Shown: positions 17,319 to 23,469 of the stretch, in pieces | How positions within the stretch are numbered: position 1 is the first letter of the stretch | Layout of the letters: each line of letters begins with the position of its first letter | Assembly: GCA_000435835.1 (NCBI GenBank) | Contig: FR883381.1 | Location: 1-23,469 of the forward strand | DNA from: Clostridium sp. CAG:221 | GTDB lineage: Bacteria > Bacillota > Clostridia > Clostridiales > Clostridiaceae | Direction of reading: 5' to 3' | Length of the DNA stretch: 23,469 nt | Program-made: the position numbers and the translations under genes | Notes under the pieces: generated by a model | Told to the model about the DNA's origin: nothing | The model's database searches: none | Seen by the model: the letters and a program-made list of their open reading frames with translations, nothing else

Positions 17319-17450
17319 ATGAAAAGATGGAAAAAGCCATAATTATTTAATTTAGGAGTAAGTTCAACAGAAAAAAGTGCTAACCATGAAAATGCAGTTG
17401 ATGCTACAACTTATGATTCGCAAGGAAATTATTGGGAAAGCAGAAGCTAA
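17319..17450 (+). pseudogene. Lasso peptide precursor copy inactivated by a stop at codon 8
   Basis: The frame from ATG 17319 reads MKRWKKP, then TAA at 17340-17342, then continues open as LFNLGVSSTEK and on to NYWESRS with a stop at 17448-17450. Length (43 codons plus stop) and sequence match the intact precursor at 17566: 12 of the last 16 residues and the whole leader pattern agree. At the stop position the intact copy has GAA (Glu), so one G-to-T change explains the lesion. An excellent AAGGAGGAG ribosome site remains 5 to 7 bases upstream, so loss looks recent. The predicted follower differs at several ring positions (SANHENAVD against SSTHINRVD), so it was once a second product, not just a duplicate. 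A nonsense suppressor or sequencing error would restore it. Confidence 0.85.
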
Positions 17451-17488
17451 GAACTGTAGATGAATCTTTTAAATATACTTATGAATAA

Positions 17489-17517
17489 TTAATACTAAAA
17501 ATATTGGTAGATATAAT
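17489..17517 (+). promoter_or_regulatory. Candidate sigma-A promoter for the intact lasso precursor
   Basis: TTAATA at 17489-17494 and a perfect TATAAT at 17512-17517 are 17 bases apart. The predicted start would leave a leader of about 40 bases before the GGAGGG ribosome site. It lies between the dead and the live precursor copy, so the live gene has its own promoter. Confidence 0.6.
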
Positions 17518-17565
17518 TAACACTTAAGTTATTTATATAAATTCATAAAATTGGAGGGATTCATT

Positions 17566-17697
17566 ATGAAACAATGGGAAAATCCAGAAATCAAAGAATT
17601 AGGCGTAGAATCTACTGAAAAAAGTTCAACACATATCAATAGAGTAGATGCTACAACTTATGATTCAGATGGAAACTACTGGGATAGTAGAAGCTAA
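17566..17697 (+). CDS. Lasso peptide precursor (paeninodin-like class)
   Basis: 43 residues, with GGAGGG before ATG 17566. The leader MKQWENPEIKELGVEST carries the W/Y-x2-P motif that binds the B1 protein, a downstream L-x-V, and the conserved Thr17 expected next to the cleavage site. The follower is rich in Asp, Ser, Thr and Tyr and ends YWDSRS with a C-terminal Ser, as expected where a lasso kinase is present. Ring closure is ambiguous. If Thr17 is the penultimate leader residue, the core begins at Lys19 and Asp28 is residue 10, which is too far for known 7-9 residue rings. If cleavage is after Lys19, the core is 24 residues from Ser20 with a nine-residue ring SSTHINRVD. The cyclase gene follows directly. 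Confidence is high that this is the substrate, lower for the exact core. Confidence 0.88.
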   Translation: MKQWENPEIKELGVESTEKSSTHINRVDATTYDSDGNYWDSRS

Positions 17698-17716
17698 TTG
17701 TAATCATTAGCAAAAG

Positions 17717-17762
17717 AGAAATCTAAGGGAAAGGAAAATCCTTCCTTTGGATTTCTTTCTTT
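17717..17762 (+). terminator. Hairpin between precursor and cyclase, a probable leaky terminator
   Basis: AGAAATCTAAGGGAAAGGA can pair with TCCTTCCTTTGGATTTCT across a three-base loop, about 18 pairs with one bulge and some G-U, followed by a T-rich stretch. Its place between a RiPP precursor and its first enzyme gene is usual for lasso operons and would leave more precursor mRNA than enzyme mRNA. Confidence 0.8.
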
Positions 17763-17792
17763 ATATATTAATAATTATAGGGGGATGTGAAA

Positions 17793-19766
17793 ATGAGTGG
17801 TGCTATAGGTGGAGTAATAGATTTTAATAATTTAAAAATTAGTGAAAAAATAAGTGAAAATATGATTAAAGCCTTAAAAAAGTATAAGATAGATAAAGTT
17901 AATAGCATTAATAGAAAAAATTCTTTAATGGTATGTGGTCAGATTATCATTACTGAAGAAAATATTAATGAAGTACTTCCATATTATAAAGAAGATACAA
18001 ACTTGTTTATAACAGCAGATGCAATTTTAGATAATAGGAAAGAGTTATTTAAAGAATTTAATATTATAGGGGAAAAGCAAAAAATAACTACTGATAGTGA
18101 ACTAATTTTAATGACTTACGAAAAGTATGGAGAAGAATGTCCTAAGTATTTATTAGGGGATTTTGCTTTTGTTATATTTGATGAAAAAAAAGAAAAGGTA
18201 TTTTGTGCTAGAGATCATATGGGGGGAAGGACACTATATTACAATTTTCAAAAGGGTAGATTTATTTTTGGAACACTTACTAGTTTGATTTTTCCATTAC
18301 TACATAATAAGGAGTTAAATGAAAGATGGATTACTGATTTTTTAGCATTGTTTGGACCTATGCATAACTCAGAAGCTACTGAAACTATATATAAGGAAAT
18401 ATATCAATTAGAACCAGCACATTATATGGTTATTACTAAAAATAATATAGTAAAAAATAAATATTGGAATCCATTAAAAGATGTAAAACCATTAAAGCTA
18501 AAAAATCATGATGAATATGTAAAAAGATTTTTAGAAATATTTGAAGAAGCAGTAAAATGTAGATTAAGGACAGTAGGACAAGTTGGAATAATGGTAAGTG
18601 GTGGATTAGATTCAGGCTCTATTGCAGCAATAGCTTCAAAAGAACTTAAAAAAGAAGAAAAAGTTTTAAAGGGATATAGTTTTTTACCTATTGAAAGTTA
18701 TAGTAATAAAATTGTAAATCATAGAATTGCAGATGAAAGTGAATATGTTAATATTTTAAAAAATTATTGTGGTAATTTGGATATTACCTATTGTAGAAAT
18801 GATAATATAAATTCATTAACTAATATAGATGAATTAATAGGTATATTTGAACAGCCTATTAAAACTTTAGAAAATTCATATTGGGTAACTGGAATGGCTA
18901 AACAAAGTTCTGAAGATGGAGTTAAGGTTTTATTAATAGGACAAAATGGTAATGTAAGTATTTCTTTTGGTGACTTTTTTATTCATATGCAAACGTTAAT
19001 TAGACAACTTAAATTTGGAGAAGTTATTAGTGAGGTTAATGCTGCAAATAAAAGATACGGAAAACCTAAAAAAGCTATTTATTCAACAATTATAAGTAAT
19101 GCAATACCATATAAAATAAAAAAAATAAGGCATAGAAAAGAAGATACAATTGAAAATAAATTTGAAGATAGTGTTATTAAACTTGATTTAATTAAAAAGT
19201 ATAATGTAGAAGAAAGATTTGATAAAAAGGGATATAATTCAGTAATTACCAAAGTAGGCACTTTAAAGGAAACAAGAAAAAGTATTTTAGATGAAGCTAC
19301 CTTAGCACACATTGGAATTATGGAGACAAAAGATTCTTTGGCTTATGGAATAATAAAAAGGGATCCAAGTAAAGATAAAAGAATTATGGAGTTTTGTTTA
19401 AGTATTCCAAGCGAAGCATATGTACATGAAGGTGAAGAGAGATATTTAATAAGAAGTTCTATGGTAGGAATTCTTCCTGAAGAAATAAGAACAAATTGGA
19501 GAAATAGGGGTATTCAGAGTGCAGATTGGGTAGAGAGGTTATTACCGGATTGGGATAAAACTAAAAATCAAGTGAAAGAAGCATTAATGGATAATGAAGT
19601 GAAAAAATATGTAGATATAGAAAAGGTAGAAGGTTTGTTAGAGAAATATGATGATATATCTAATTGCCAAAATAGAAATGAAGTTAAATTAATATTAATT
19701 CCTCTTGTATTTTATAAATTTATAAAACAATATAGAGAAATGTTAAATTTTCAATATGACATATAA
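17793..19766 (+). CDS. Lasso peptide cyclase, asparagine-synthetase-like (McjC-type)
   Basis: About 657 residues. It adenylates the ring Asp/Glu side chain of the core and joins it to the N-terminus to make the macrolactam. The N-terminal half follows the class II amidotransferase fold (MSGAIGGVIDF, ARDHMGGRTLYY, GPMHNSEATETIYKEIYQLEPAHYM). The catalytic Cys2 of true asparagine synthetases is absent (Ser here), as expected for lasso cyclases, which use no glutamine. The synthetase domain has the ATP-pyrophosphatase loop SGGLDSGSIAAIAS starting at Ser269. ATG 17793 has AGGGGGA seven bases before it; GTG 17787 is too close to that site. It follows the precursor after a hairpin. The long C-terminal part with RTNWRNRGIQSADW is typical of the family. 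Confidence 0.9.
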   Translation: MSGAIGGVIDFNNLKISEKISENMIKALKKYKIDKVNSINRKNSLMVCGQIIITEENINEVLPYYKEDTNLFITADAILDNRKELFKEFNIIGEKQKITTDSELILMTYEKYGEECPKYLLGDFAFVIFDEKKEKVFCARDHMGGRTLYYNFQKGRFIFGTLTSLIFPLLHNKELNERWITDFLALFGPMHNSEATETIYKEIYQLEPAHYMVITKNNIVKNKYWNPLKDVKPLKLKNHDEYVKRFLEIFEEAVKCRLRTVGQVGIMVSGGLDSGSIAAIASKELKKEEKVLKGYSFLPIESYSNKIVNHRIADESEYVNILKNYCGNLDITYCRNDNINSLTNIDELIGIFEQPIKTLENSYWVTGMAKQSSEDGVKVLLIGQNGNVSISFGDFFIHMQTLIRQLKFGEVISEVNAANKRYGKPKKAIYSTIISNAIPYKIKKIRHRKEDTIENKFEDSVIKLDLIKKYNVEERFDKKGYNSVITKVGTLKETRKSILDEATLAHIGIMETKDSLAYGIIKRDPSKDKRIMEFCLSIPSEAYVHEGEERYLIRSSMVGILPEEIRTNWRNRGIQSADWVERLLPDWDKTKNQVKEALMDNEVKKYVDIEKVEGLLEKYDDISNCQNRNEVKLILIPLVFYKFIKQYREMLNFQYDI

Positions 19767-19898
19767 GATTTAATGCTAAATATAGTTATATTTTTTAAAT
19801 AATGATAAAAAATAATATAAATAGAATAATTTGTAGCAATTTGTAAAACGATTTTTAAGGAAAATAATATTAAATATAGTAAAATATATATAGTGAAT

Positions 19899-19950
19899 AA
19901 AAGTTATTGCATAAATAAAATTATTTAATTGTGTAGTAACTTTTTTATTT
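19899..19950 (+). terminator. Hairpin in the gap between cyclase and kinase genes
   Basis: AAAAGTTA (19899-19906) and TAACTTTT (19937-19944) pair, with further partial pairing inside, and a T run follows. The 215-base gap from 19767 is otherwise AT-rich; TTGTAA near 19840 and AT-rich boxes about 17 bases later could be a weak promoter for the kinase gene. No open frame worth calling was seen. Confidence 0.55.
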
Positions 19951-19981
19951 TAATTTTTATCATTAAAAATGGAGAAATAGT

Positions 19982-20920
19982 ATGAGTTTCGAAAAAAGCG
20001 AATTTTATTATAAAGTATACGGTTTAGATGTTAAATCAGAAATAAAAATAGATGAGTTTGTACCAACTGAAAATAGTAATTATGAAAATGCAGTAAGTAT
20101 TAAGTATTCTATTATGTCAGAAGATATAAAAGAAAGTATAAAGAATAATAAAAAAGCTAATTTTTCTAAAGAAGAAGTTTGGTTTTATATAGATAATGTG
20201 GCTACTTATAGAGTTACTAATGGTAATTTAATCGAATTTGAACCTTGTGAAAACGCAGATCCGTATCTTTTAAGGGTATTTTTAATGTGTAGCTGTTTAG
20301 GATTCATAATGATACAAAGAGATATTGTGGCCATCCATGGAGGAACTATTGTTATTGATAATAAAGCTATTATTTTGACAGGTAACAGAGGGGCAGGAAA
20401 ATCAACTCTTACAACTGGTTTAAGATTAAAAGGATATCCATTTATATCAGATGATGTGGCTGCTATAGAAATTAAAGATAATATTCCAATGGTTAAGCAT
20501 GGCTTCCCTTATCAAAAGTTATGTAGTAGTGCAATGGATAAACTAGGATATGATAAAGAAAAGTACTTTTCATTTATGAGTGATACTGAAATTAAATATT
20601 TAGTAAATGCTCATGATGATTTTATATATGAAGATACTAGACTTTTTGCTTTATGTGAATTATCTGTAGGTGATGTTGAAGAAGTTCAAATTGAAGAAAT
20701 AAAAGGTAGCGAAAAGTTAAATAAGCTTATAGCTAATAGATATAGAGTGGAATTTGTACAAGCTATGGGAGGTATATCACCAATTGCTTTTAAAATTTTA
20801 TTACAAATTGCAAAAAATATTAAATTTTATAAAATTATCAGACCAAATGGTCAATTTACTGTAGATAAACAAATAGAATTGTTAGAAGAAAAAATTAAGA
20901 TTTTGCAAAGTATAAATTAA
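19982..20920 (+). CDS. Lasso peptide kinase (HPr kinase-like, PadeK-type)
   Basis: 312 residues. The central part is an HPr-kinase C-terminal-like fold: IVAIHGGTIVIDNKAIILTG leads into the P-loop GNRGAGKST (134-142, Lys140), then LKGYPFISDDVAAIEI with the paired Asp of the catalytic site, then GFPYQKLC. In the paeninodin system the homologous kinase phosphorylates the C-terminal Ser of the precursor. All intact precursors in this window end in Ser, which supports the same role here. The N-terminal 115 residues are not a known domain to my eye. GGAGAAA precedes ATG 19982. Next come B1 and B2, giving the order cyclase-kinase-B1-B2 seen in that class. Confidence 0.87.
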   Translation: MSFEKSEFYYKVYGLDVKSEIKIDEFVPTENSNYENAVSIKYSIMSEDIKESIKNNKKANFSKEEVWFYIDNVATYRVTNGNLIEFEPCENADPYLLRVFLMCSCLGFIMIQRDIVAIHGGTIVIDNKAIILTGNRGAGKSTLTTGLRLKGYPFISDDVAAIEIKDNIPMVKHGFPYQKLCSSAMDKLGYDKEKYFSFMSDTEIKYLVNAHDDFIYEDTRLFALCELSVGDVEEVQIEEIKGSEKLNKLIANRYRVEFVQAMGGISPIAFKILLQIAKNIKFYKIIRPNGQFTVDKQIELLEEKIKILQSIN

Positions 20921-20935
20921 AAAGGAGTGAATGAT

Positions 20936-21265
20936 ATGTTAGATTTTAAGAAGTTTTCTGGAAAAGTTGGAGATATAAAAAAAGATTACGGAGTAAATAT
21001 TAATTCTGTAATTACTAAAAATCAAGAAATTGATGATACAGACCTTGATGGAGAAAAGGTTATGATGAACCTTGATAAAGGTCAATACTTTATGATGAAT
21101 GAAGTAGGAAGTAGAATTTGGGAACTTATTGAAGGAAATACTCCTATAGTAAACATAATAGAAACTTTAACTAATGAATATGATGTAGATGAAGAAACTT
21201 GTGAAAATACCGTAATGGAGTTTTTAGGAAGATTAAAAAATGCAGACCTTATTAAAGTTGTTTAG
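20936..21265 (+). CDS. PqqD-like leader-binding protein (lasso B1 / RiPP recognition element)
   Basis: About 109 residues. From about residue 40 it fits the PqqD fold: EKVMMNLDKGQYFMMNEVGS, RIWELIEGN, then IVNIIETLTNEYDVDEETC and a helix ending LKNADLIKVV. B1 proteins bind the W/Y-x2-P leader motif and present the precursor to B2 and the cyclase. ATG 20936 is chosen because AAGGAG at 20922-20927 lies eight bases upstream; the in-frame GTG at 20927 sits in that site. The first 30 residues are an unusual extension beyond the minimal domain. It overlaps the B2 gene by 26 bases, so the two are translationally coupled. It is the best candidate for recognising all the shared-leader precursors here. 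Confidence 0.9.
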   Translation: MLDFKKFSGKVGDIKKDYGVNINSVITKNQEIDDTDLDGEKVMMNLDKGQYFMMNEVGSRIWELIEGNTPIVNIIETLTNEYDVDEETCENTVMEFLGRLKNADLIKVV

Positions 21266-21695
21266 AAAAATTAAAACATTTTTTAAAATAAAAAATCAGG
21301 ATAAATTAGCCTTTATAAAGGCATTTATATATATGGGATACTTTAGGGCTTTCATATTATTTATTCCATTTAATAAATTACGAAAGCGTATGGGTAAAGT
21401 TAAGGTAGAATCGCCTCAGAATGTAGATGATGAATGCTATAAAAAGGCTGTAAGAATAGCTAGGATAGTAGGAATAGTATCGTATCATACACCATGGGAA
21501 AGTAAATGTTTAGTACAAGCATTAACTGCTCAAAAGATGTTAAAGGAGCAAGGGATATCTACAACCCTTTATTTAGGTGTAAAGAAGGAGAATAATCAAA
21601 TGGTAGCTCATGCTTGGACAAGATGTGGAAATTATTTTGTAACAGGCGGAAGCAATCGACATGGTTATGCTGTAGTTGCCAAATTTGCTAGTTAG
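21240..21695 (+). CDS. Lasso leader protease B2 (transglutaminase-like cysteine protease)
   Basis: 151 residues, the usual size of a stand-alone B2. It removes the leader once B1 has bound it. The N-terminal part (LAFIKAFIYMGYFRAFILFIPF) is the hydrophobic-basic segment typical of the family. The catalytic Cys is Cys90 in WESKCLVQALTAQKML, and the catalytic His is His124 in MVAHAWTRCGN. The third triad residue is not obvious; the usual acidic residue appears replaced nearby. ATG 21240 lies inside the B1 gene with AGGAAG eight to nine bases before it. Together with B1, kinase and cyclase it completes the lasso maturation set. No export ATPase follows within the window. Confidence 0.9.
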   Translation: MQTLLKLFRKIKTFFKIKNQDKLAFIKAFIYMGYFRAFILFIPFNKLRKRMGKVKVESPQNVDDECYKKAVRIARIVGIVSYHTPWESKCLVQALTAQKMLKEQGISTTLYLGVKKENNQMVAHAWTRCGNYFVTGGSNRHGYAVVAKFAS

Positions 21696-21753
21696 TATCT
21701 GTGACTTATAGTCTTAAGATAAATAAATAATTAACTTAAAAGATGAAAAGAAA

Positions 21754-22005
21754 ATGAAAAAAGAATGGATAAAACCAGAAATAAAGGATTTAAATCTTGA
21801 AAATACTTATGAGGATGGATTAATTGATTGTCCAAACGAGAATGATGATACTAGCATTTTTAGCTGTCCACCATTCGGTAATGGAAACAGTGATGGAAAC
21901 GATAAAGGAAATAAAAAGTGTAATTTCCCAAGATGTAATCATAAAGTAAAGGGGAATGGCTATAGATGCAAGTGTCATCTGAACTCTGAAATATCACAAT
22001 CTTAG
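21754..22005 (+). CDS. Candidate RiPP precursor: lasso-type leader fused to a Cys/His-rich follower
   Basis: 83 residues. The leader MKKEWIKPEIKDLNLENT matches the other precursors (W, P, L, then E-x-T) and is closest to the one at 11455: both continue with Tyr and have Cys followed by PPF. The follower has Cys at 26, 38, 56, 61, 72 and 74 and His at 63 and 75. The CNFPRCNH and CKCH clusters look like a zinc ribbon or disulfide knot. It ends in SQS with a C-terminal Ser. It lies 58 bases after B2 in the same direction and before a terminator, so it is the last gene of the lasso unit. The ribosome site is poor (AGATG or AAAAG before ATG 21754), unlike its neighbours. Product and modification are unknown. 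Confidence 0.7.
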   Translation: MKKEWIKPEIKDLNLENTYEDGLIDCPNENDDTSIFSCPPFGNGNSDGNDKGNKKCNFPRCNHKVKGNGYRCKCHLNSEISQS

Positions 22006-22099
22006 GAAATATAAAAGTAGCTGTTGTGTAATAGTTAAAACCATTATTAAGGCTATTATATGTAAGCCAACTGGTATAACAGAAACAGTTTCTTAATGT

Positions 22100-22136
22100 A
22101 AAGGGATATGAGTAGTTAATTCATATCCCTTTAATT
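22100..22136 (+). terminator. Rho-independent terminator ending the lasso operon
   Basis: AAAGGGATATGA (22100-22111) and TCATATCCCTTT (22121-22132) form a perfect 12-bp stem around nine bases; the T run after it is short. It lies 95 bases after the last precursor gene. The bases between 22006 and 22099 hold nothing I can support. Confidence 0.85.
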
Positions 22137-22158
22137 ATTTAAGTTTAAAATATTATAA

Positions 22159-22248
22159 TACCATTATTGTAGCCATTGGTGTCCAACGGAAAAGCAACGT
22201 GAAAAATATATTAAAATGATTTATAGACCTATAGTTGCTACATATTAG
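22159..22248 (+). other. Short open remnant, possibly a gene fragment
   Basis: Between stops, a 29-codon frame without a start codon begins YHYCSHWCPTEKQ and ends at TAG 22246-22248. Cys and His are frequent and local base composition is richer in G and C than the flanks. This suggests a decayed coding piece. Nothing in it identifies a family, and chance is possible. Confidence 0.25.
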
Positions 22249-22278
22249 GAATAACTATTAATAAGAAGATAATATATT

Positions 22279-22326
22279 ATAAAAAGAGGCTGTATGGAAA
22301 GTTATTTCCATACAGCCTCTTTTTAT
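22279..22326. terminator. Bidirectional terminator between convergent genes
   Basis: A perfect 22-bp inverted repeat (ATAAAAAGAGGCTGTATGGA and on, with its complement) closes over the tetraloop GTTA. A-runs and T-runs at the outer ends give a T tail on either strand. It sits between + strand genes on the left and the - strand gene on the right. Confidence 0.93.
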
Positions 22327-22344
22327 AATGGATTTATTCAAGTG

Positions 22345-22374
22345 AAGTGATTTTTGCATTAACAGAAATCACTT
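22345..22374. repeat. Second inverted repeat near the 3' end of the minus-strand gene
   Basis: AAGTGATTT (22345-22353) and AAATCACTT (22366-22374) pair over a 12-base loop. It lies about 65 bases beyond the stop of the minus-strand gene and could add to its transcript end, but it has no clear T run on that strand. Confidence 0.5.
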
Positions 22375-22440
22375 ATTTTAAAATATGTAATTACAAAATA
22401 AGAAAAATATAGTAAAATATTACTATTAGAATGGGGTTGA

Positions 22441-23397
22441 CTAGTTATAATCAACATTAACTACTTCGTCAAATTGATGAGTAACTCCAGATATATTACA
22501 ACTTCCTGTTATTTTTATTTGCTTAATTTCGTTAGTGAATTGAAGAAAGAAATCATATTTTGGTTGGTCAACGGTAATACAAGTTACTTGATTCGCTATT
22601 CCTTTATAAGAAACAGTTACTTTAATATTTACATCTGTTGCTGAATCAGGTAATCTAGTATATATTATGTTATTATGATCATTTGTTTTACTTAAAGTTA
22701 ATATATCTTTAACAACAAAAAAATTGCTTTCATTAAATTTCCATGTATTTCCAGTATTTTCAGTATTTTCGTTAGAATTTGAATCGTTACTTGAATTATC
22801 ACTAAAATCCGGAGAAACAGTTGTATTATAGTTATCTAAGTTTGTTTCTGTAGCTATGTTAGAAATTTCGTCATATTCAAGATTTACATAATTTTCTAAG
22901 TCGGCTACTGCATTATTTGCTTTTTCAAGTTCATTATTTAATCTTAAAATTTCGTTTTGTAAAGTAGTTAAGTCATTGTCTTTAGCTTGCAGTTGAGTTT
23001 GTAAACTTTCTTTTTCGGTAGTTAATTGCTCAATTTGAGCTTGTAAATTTTCTTTCTCAGTAGTTAATTGATGAATAATTTCTTCATCATGATGGATTAT
23101 AGAATCTGAAGTATTTTTGTTATCTTCAAGTTCCTTATTTAGGTCTGTAATTTTATGTTCTATATTTACTTTTTTATCATTTAATAATTTAATATCTGCA
23201 TCATATTTCAGTATAGTATCATTAAGCTTTCTTAACACAGCATCTCTATCATTAGAAATTAATATAATTTTTTCTTTCATAAGATTTACTTTTGACTTTA
23301 TATTTTCAATTGCAGGTTCACCTGTAAAACATAATATTCCTATGGCTACCGTAATTGATCCAAATGTTAAAATCATATTTCTTAAAAATTTATTCAT
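22441..23397 (-). CDS. Membrane-anchored extracellular coiled-coil protein of unknown function
   Basis: 318 residues from ATG at 23397. I preferred it because AAGGAGAA lies seven bases upstream, while an in-frame ATG 14 codons earlier has no such site. MNKFLRN and the segment MILTFGSITVAIGILCF (about 5-22) form a signal anchor or signal peptide. A long coiled coil follows (about 30-175), with a 14-residue repeat LTTEKENLQAQIEQ/LTTEKESLQTQLQA. Then comes a linker rich in Asn, Ser and Thr (about 195-225), and a C-terminal beta-rich domain of about 90 residues ending DEVVNVDYN. The layout resembles a stalk holding an outer domain, for wall binding or adhesion. I do not recognise the end domain. 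It is convergent to the lasso unit and probably unrelated to it. Confidence 0.75.
   Translation of the reverse strand: MNKFLRNMILTFGSITVAIGILCFTGEPAIENIKSKVNLMKEKIILISNDRDAVLRKLNDTILKYDADIKLLNDKKVNIEHKITDLNKELEDNKNTSDSIIHHDEEIIHQLTTEKENLQAQIEQLTTEKESLQTQLQAKDNDLTTLQNEILRLNNELEKANNAVADLENYVNLEYDEISNIATETNLDNYNTTVSPDFSDNSSNDSNSNENTENTGNTWKFNESNFFVVKDILTLSKTNDHNNIIYTRLPDSATDVNIKVTVSYKGIANQVTCITVDQPKYDFFLQFTNEIKQIKITGSCNISGVTHQFDEVVNVDYN
22999..23082 (-). repeat. Two 42-bp repeats in the coiled-coil coding region
   Basis: Units starting at 22999 and 23041 (+ strand coordinates) agree at most positions over about 32 of 42 bases and encode 14-residue coiled-coil blocks. It is a sign of internal duplication, as in the coiled coil of the gene at 4497, though the unit length differs. 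Confidence 0.75.
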
Positions 23398-23469
23398 AAA
23401 AATATTCTCCTTAAATTTATTATCTGTATTTAAAATCAAATATGAATCATATTAGCATAATATATATTA

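Noticed and set aside
19870..19890. A 16-base AT-rich word (AAATATAGTAAAATAT) shared with about 22408
   Set aside because: Low-complexity sequence in a very AT-rich genome; likely chance.
22279..22326. The long inverted repeat as a mobile-element end
   Set aside because: It is a single hairpin with T tails on both sides between convergent genes, which a bidirectional terminator explains better.
23117..23455. Plus-strand frame opposite the coiled-coil gene
   Set aside because: The minus-strand gene has an AAGGAGAA site, a signal anchor and a coiled coil; the opposite frame has no support.
1..23469. CRISPR arrays, tRNA or rRNA genes, insertion sequences
   Set aside because: No spaced direct repeats, cloverleaf-like sequences or transposase motifs were seen on reading both strands.

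Overview
The window is very AT-rich, with strong purine-rich ribosome binding sites, AT-biased codons and U-tailed hairpin terminators. Together with the gene content this points to a low-GC Bacillota, most likely a Clostridium sensu stricto. The species cannot be fixed from sequence reading alone. Nearly everything is on the + strand; the last gene is on the - strand behind a bidirectional terminator.

Region 1 (1-4412) is the end of a surface-polysaccharide operon. It holds the tail of an upstream gene, a family 2 glycosyltransferase, a Wzm/TagG-type ABC permease, a Wzt/TagH-type ATPase with a C-terminal glycan-recognition domain, and a polysaccharide pyruvyltransferase broken by a one-base frameshift. 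A strong terminator closes it. Region 2 (4413-11317) has two large paralogous right-handed beta-helix proteins, one with a Sec signal and one without but with a coiled coil and Ig-like domains. They are followed by a membrane-anchored phosphodiester glycosidase (NAGPA family).

Region 3 (11356-22132) is the most interesting part: a split RiPP locus of lasso-peptide type. It has a lasso cyclase (asparagine-synthetase-like), an HPr-kinase-like lasso kinase, a PqqD-like leader-binding protein (B1), a transglutaminase-like leader protease (B2) and a PF14907-type nucleotidyltransferase. This is the gene set of the paeninodin type, but no peptide ABC exporter lies in the window. Four candidate precursors share one leader (W-x2-P ... 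L-x-V/L-x-x-T, with a Lys/Arg-rich start) and all end in Ser, the residue that lasso kinases of the paeninodin type modify. Two are lasso-like 43-mers, one of them killed by a stop at codon 8. The other two are Cys/His-rich: one carries a textbook C2H2 zinc-finger spacing and the other six Cys and two His. The same leader on two different kinds of follower peptide, around one set of enzymes, is the best candidate for an undescribed system here.

A three-gene glycosylation cassette (GtrA-like flippase, polyprenyl-phosphate glycosyltransferase, YfhO-type membrane transferase; 13227-17263) sits between the first precursor/nucleotidyltransferase pair and the lasso core genes. Hairpins separate several units. 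One lies between the intact precursor and the cyclase, where it would favour excess precursor mRNA. After the lasso operon comes a gene-poor stretch (22006-22440) with terminators and a short open remnant, then a convergent gene for a membrane-anchored coiled-coil protein.
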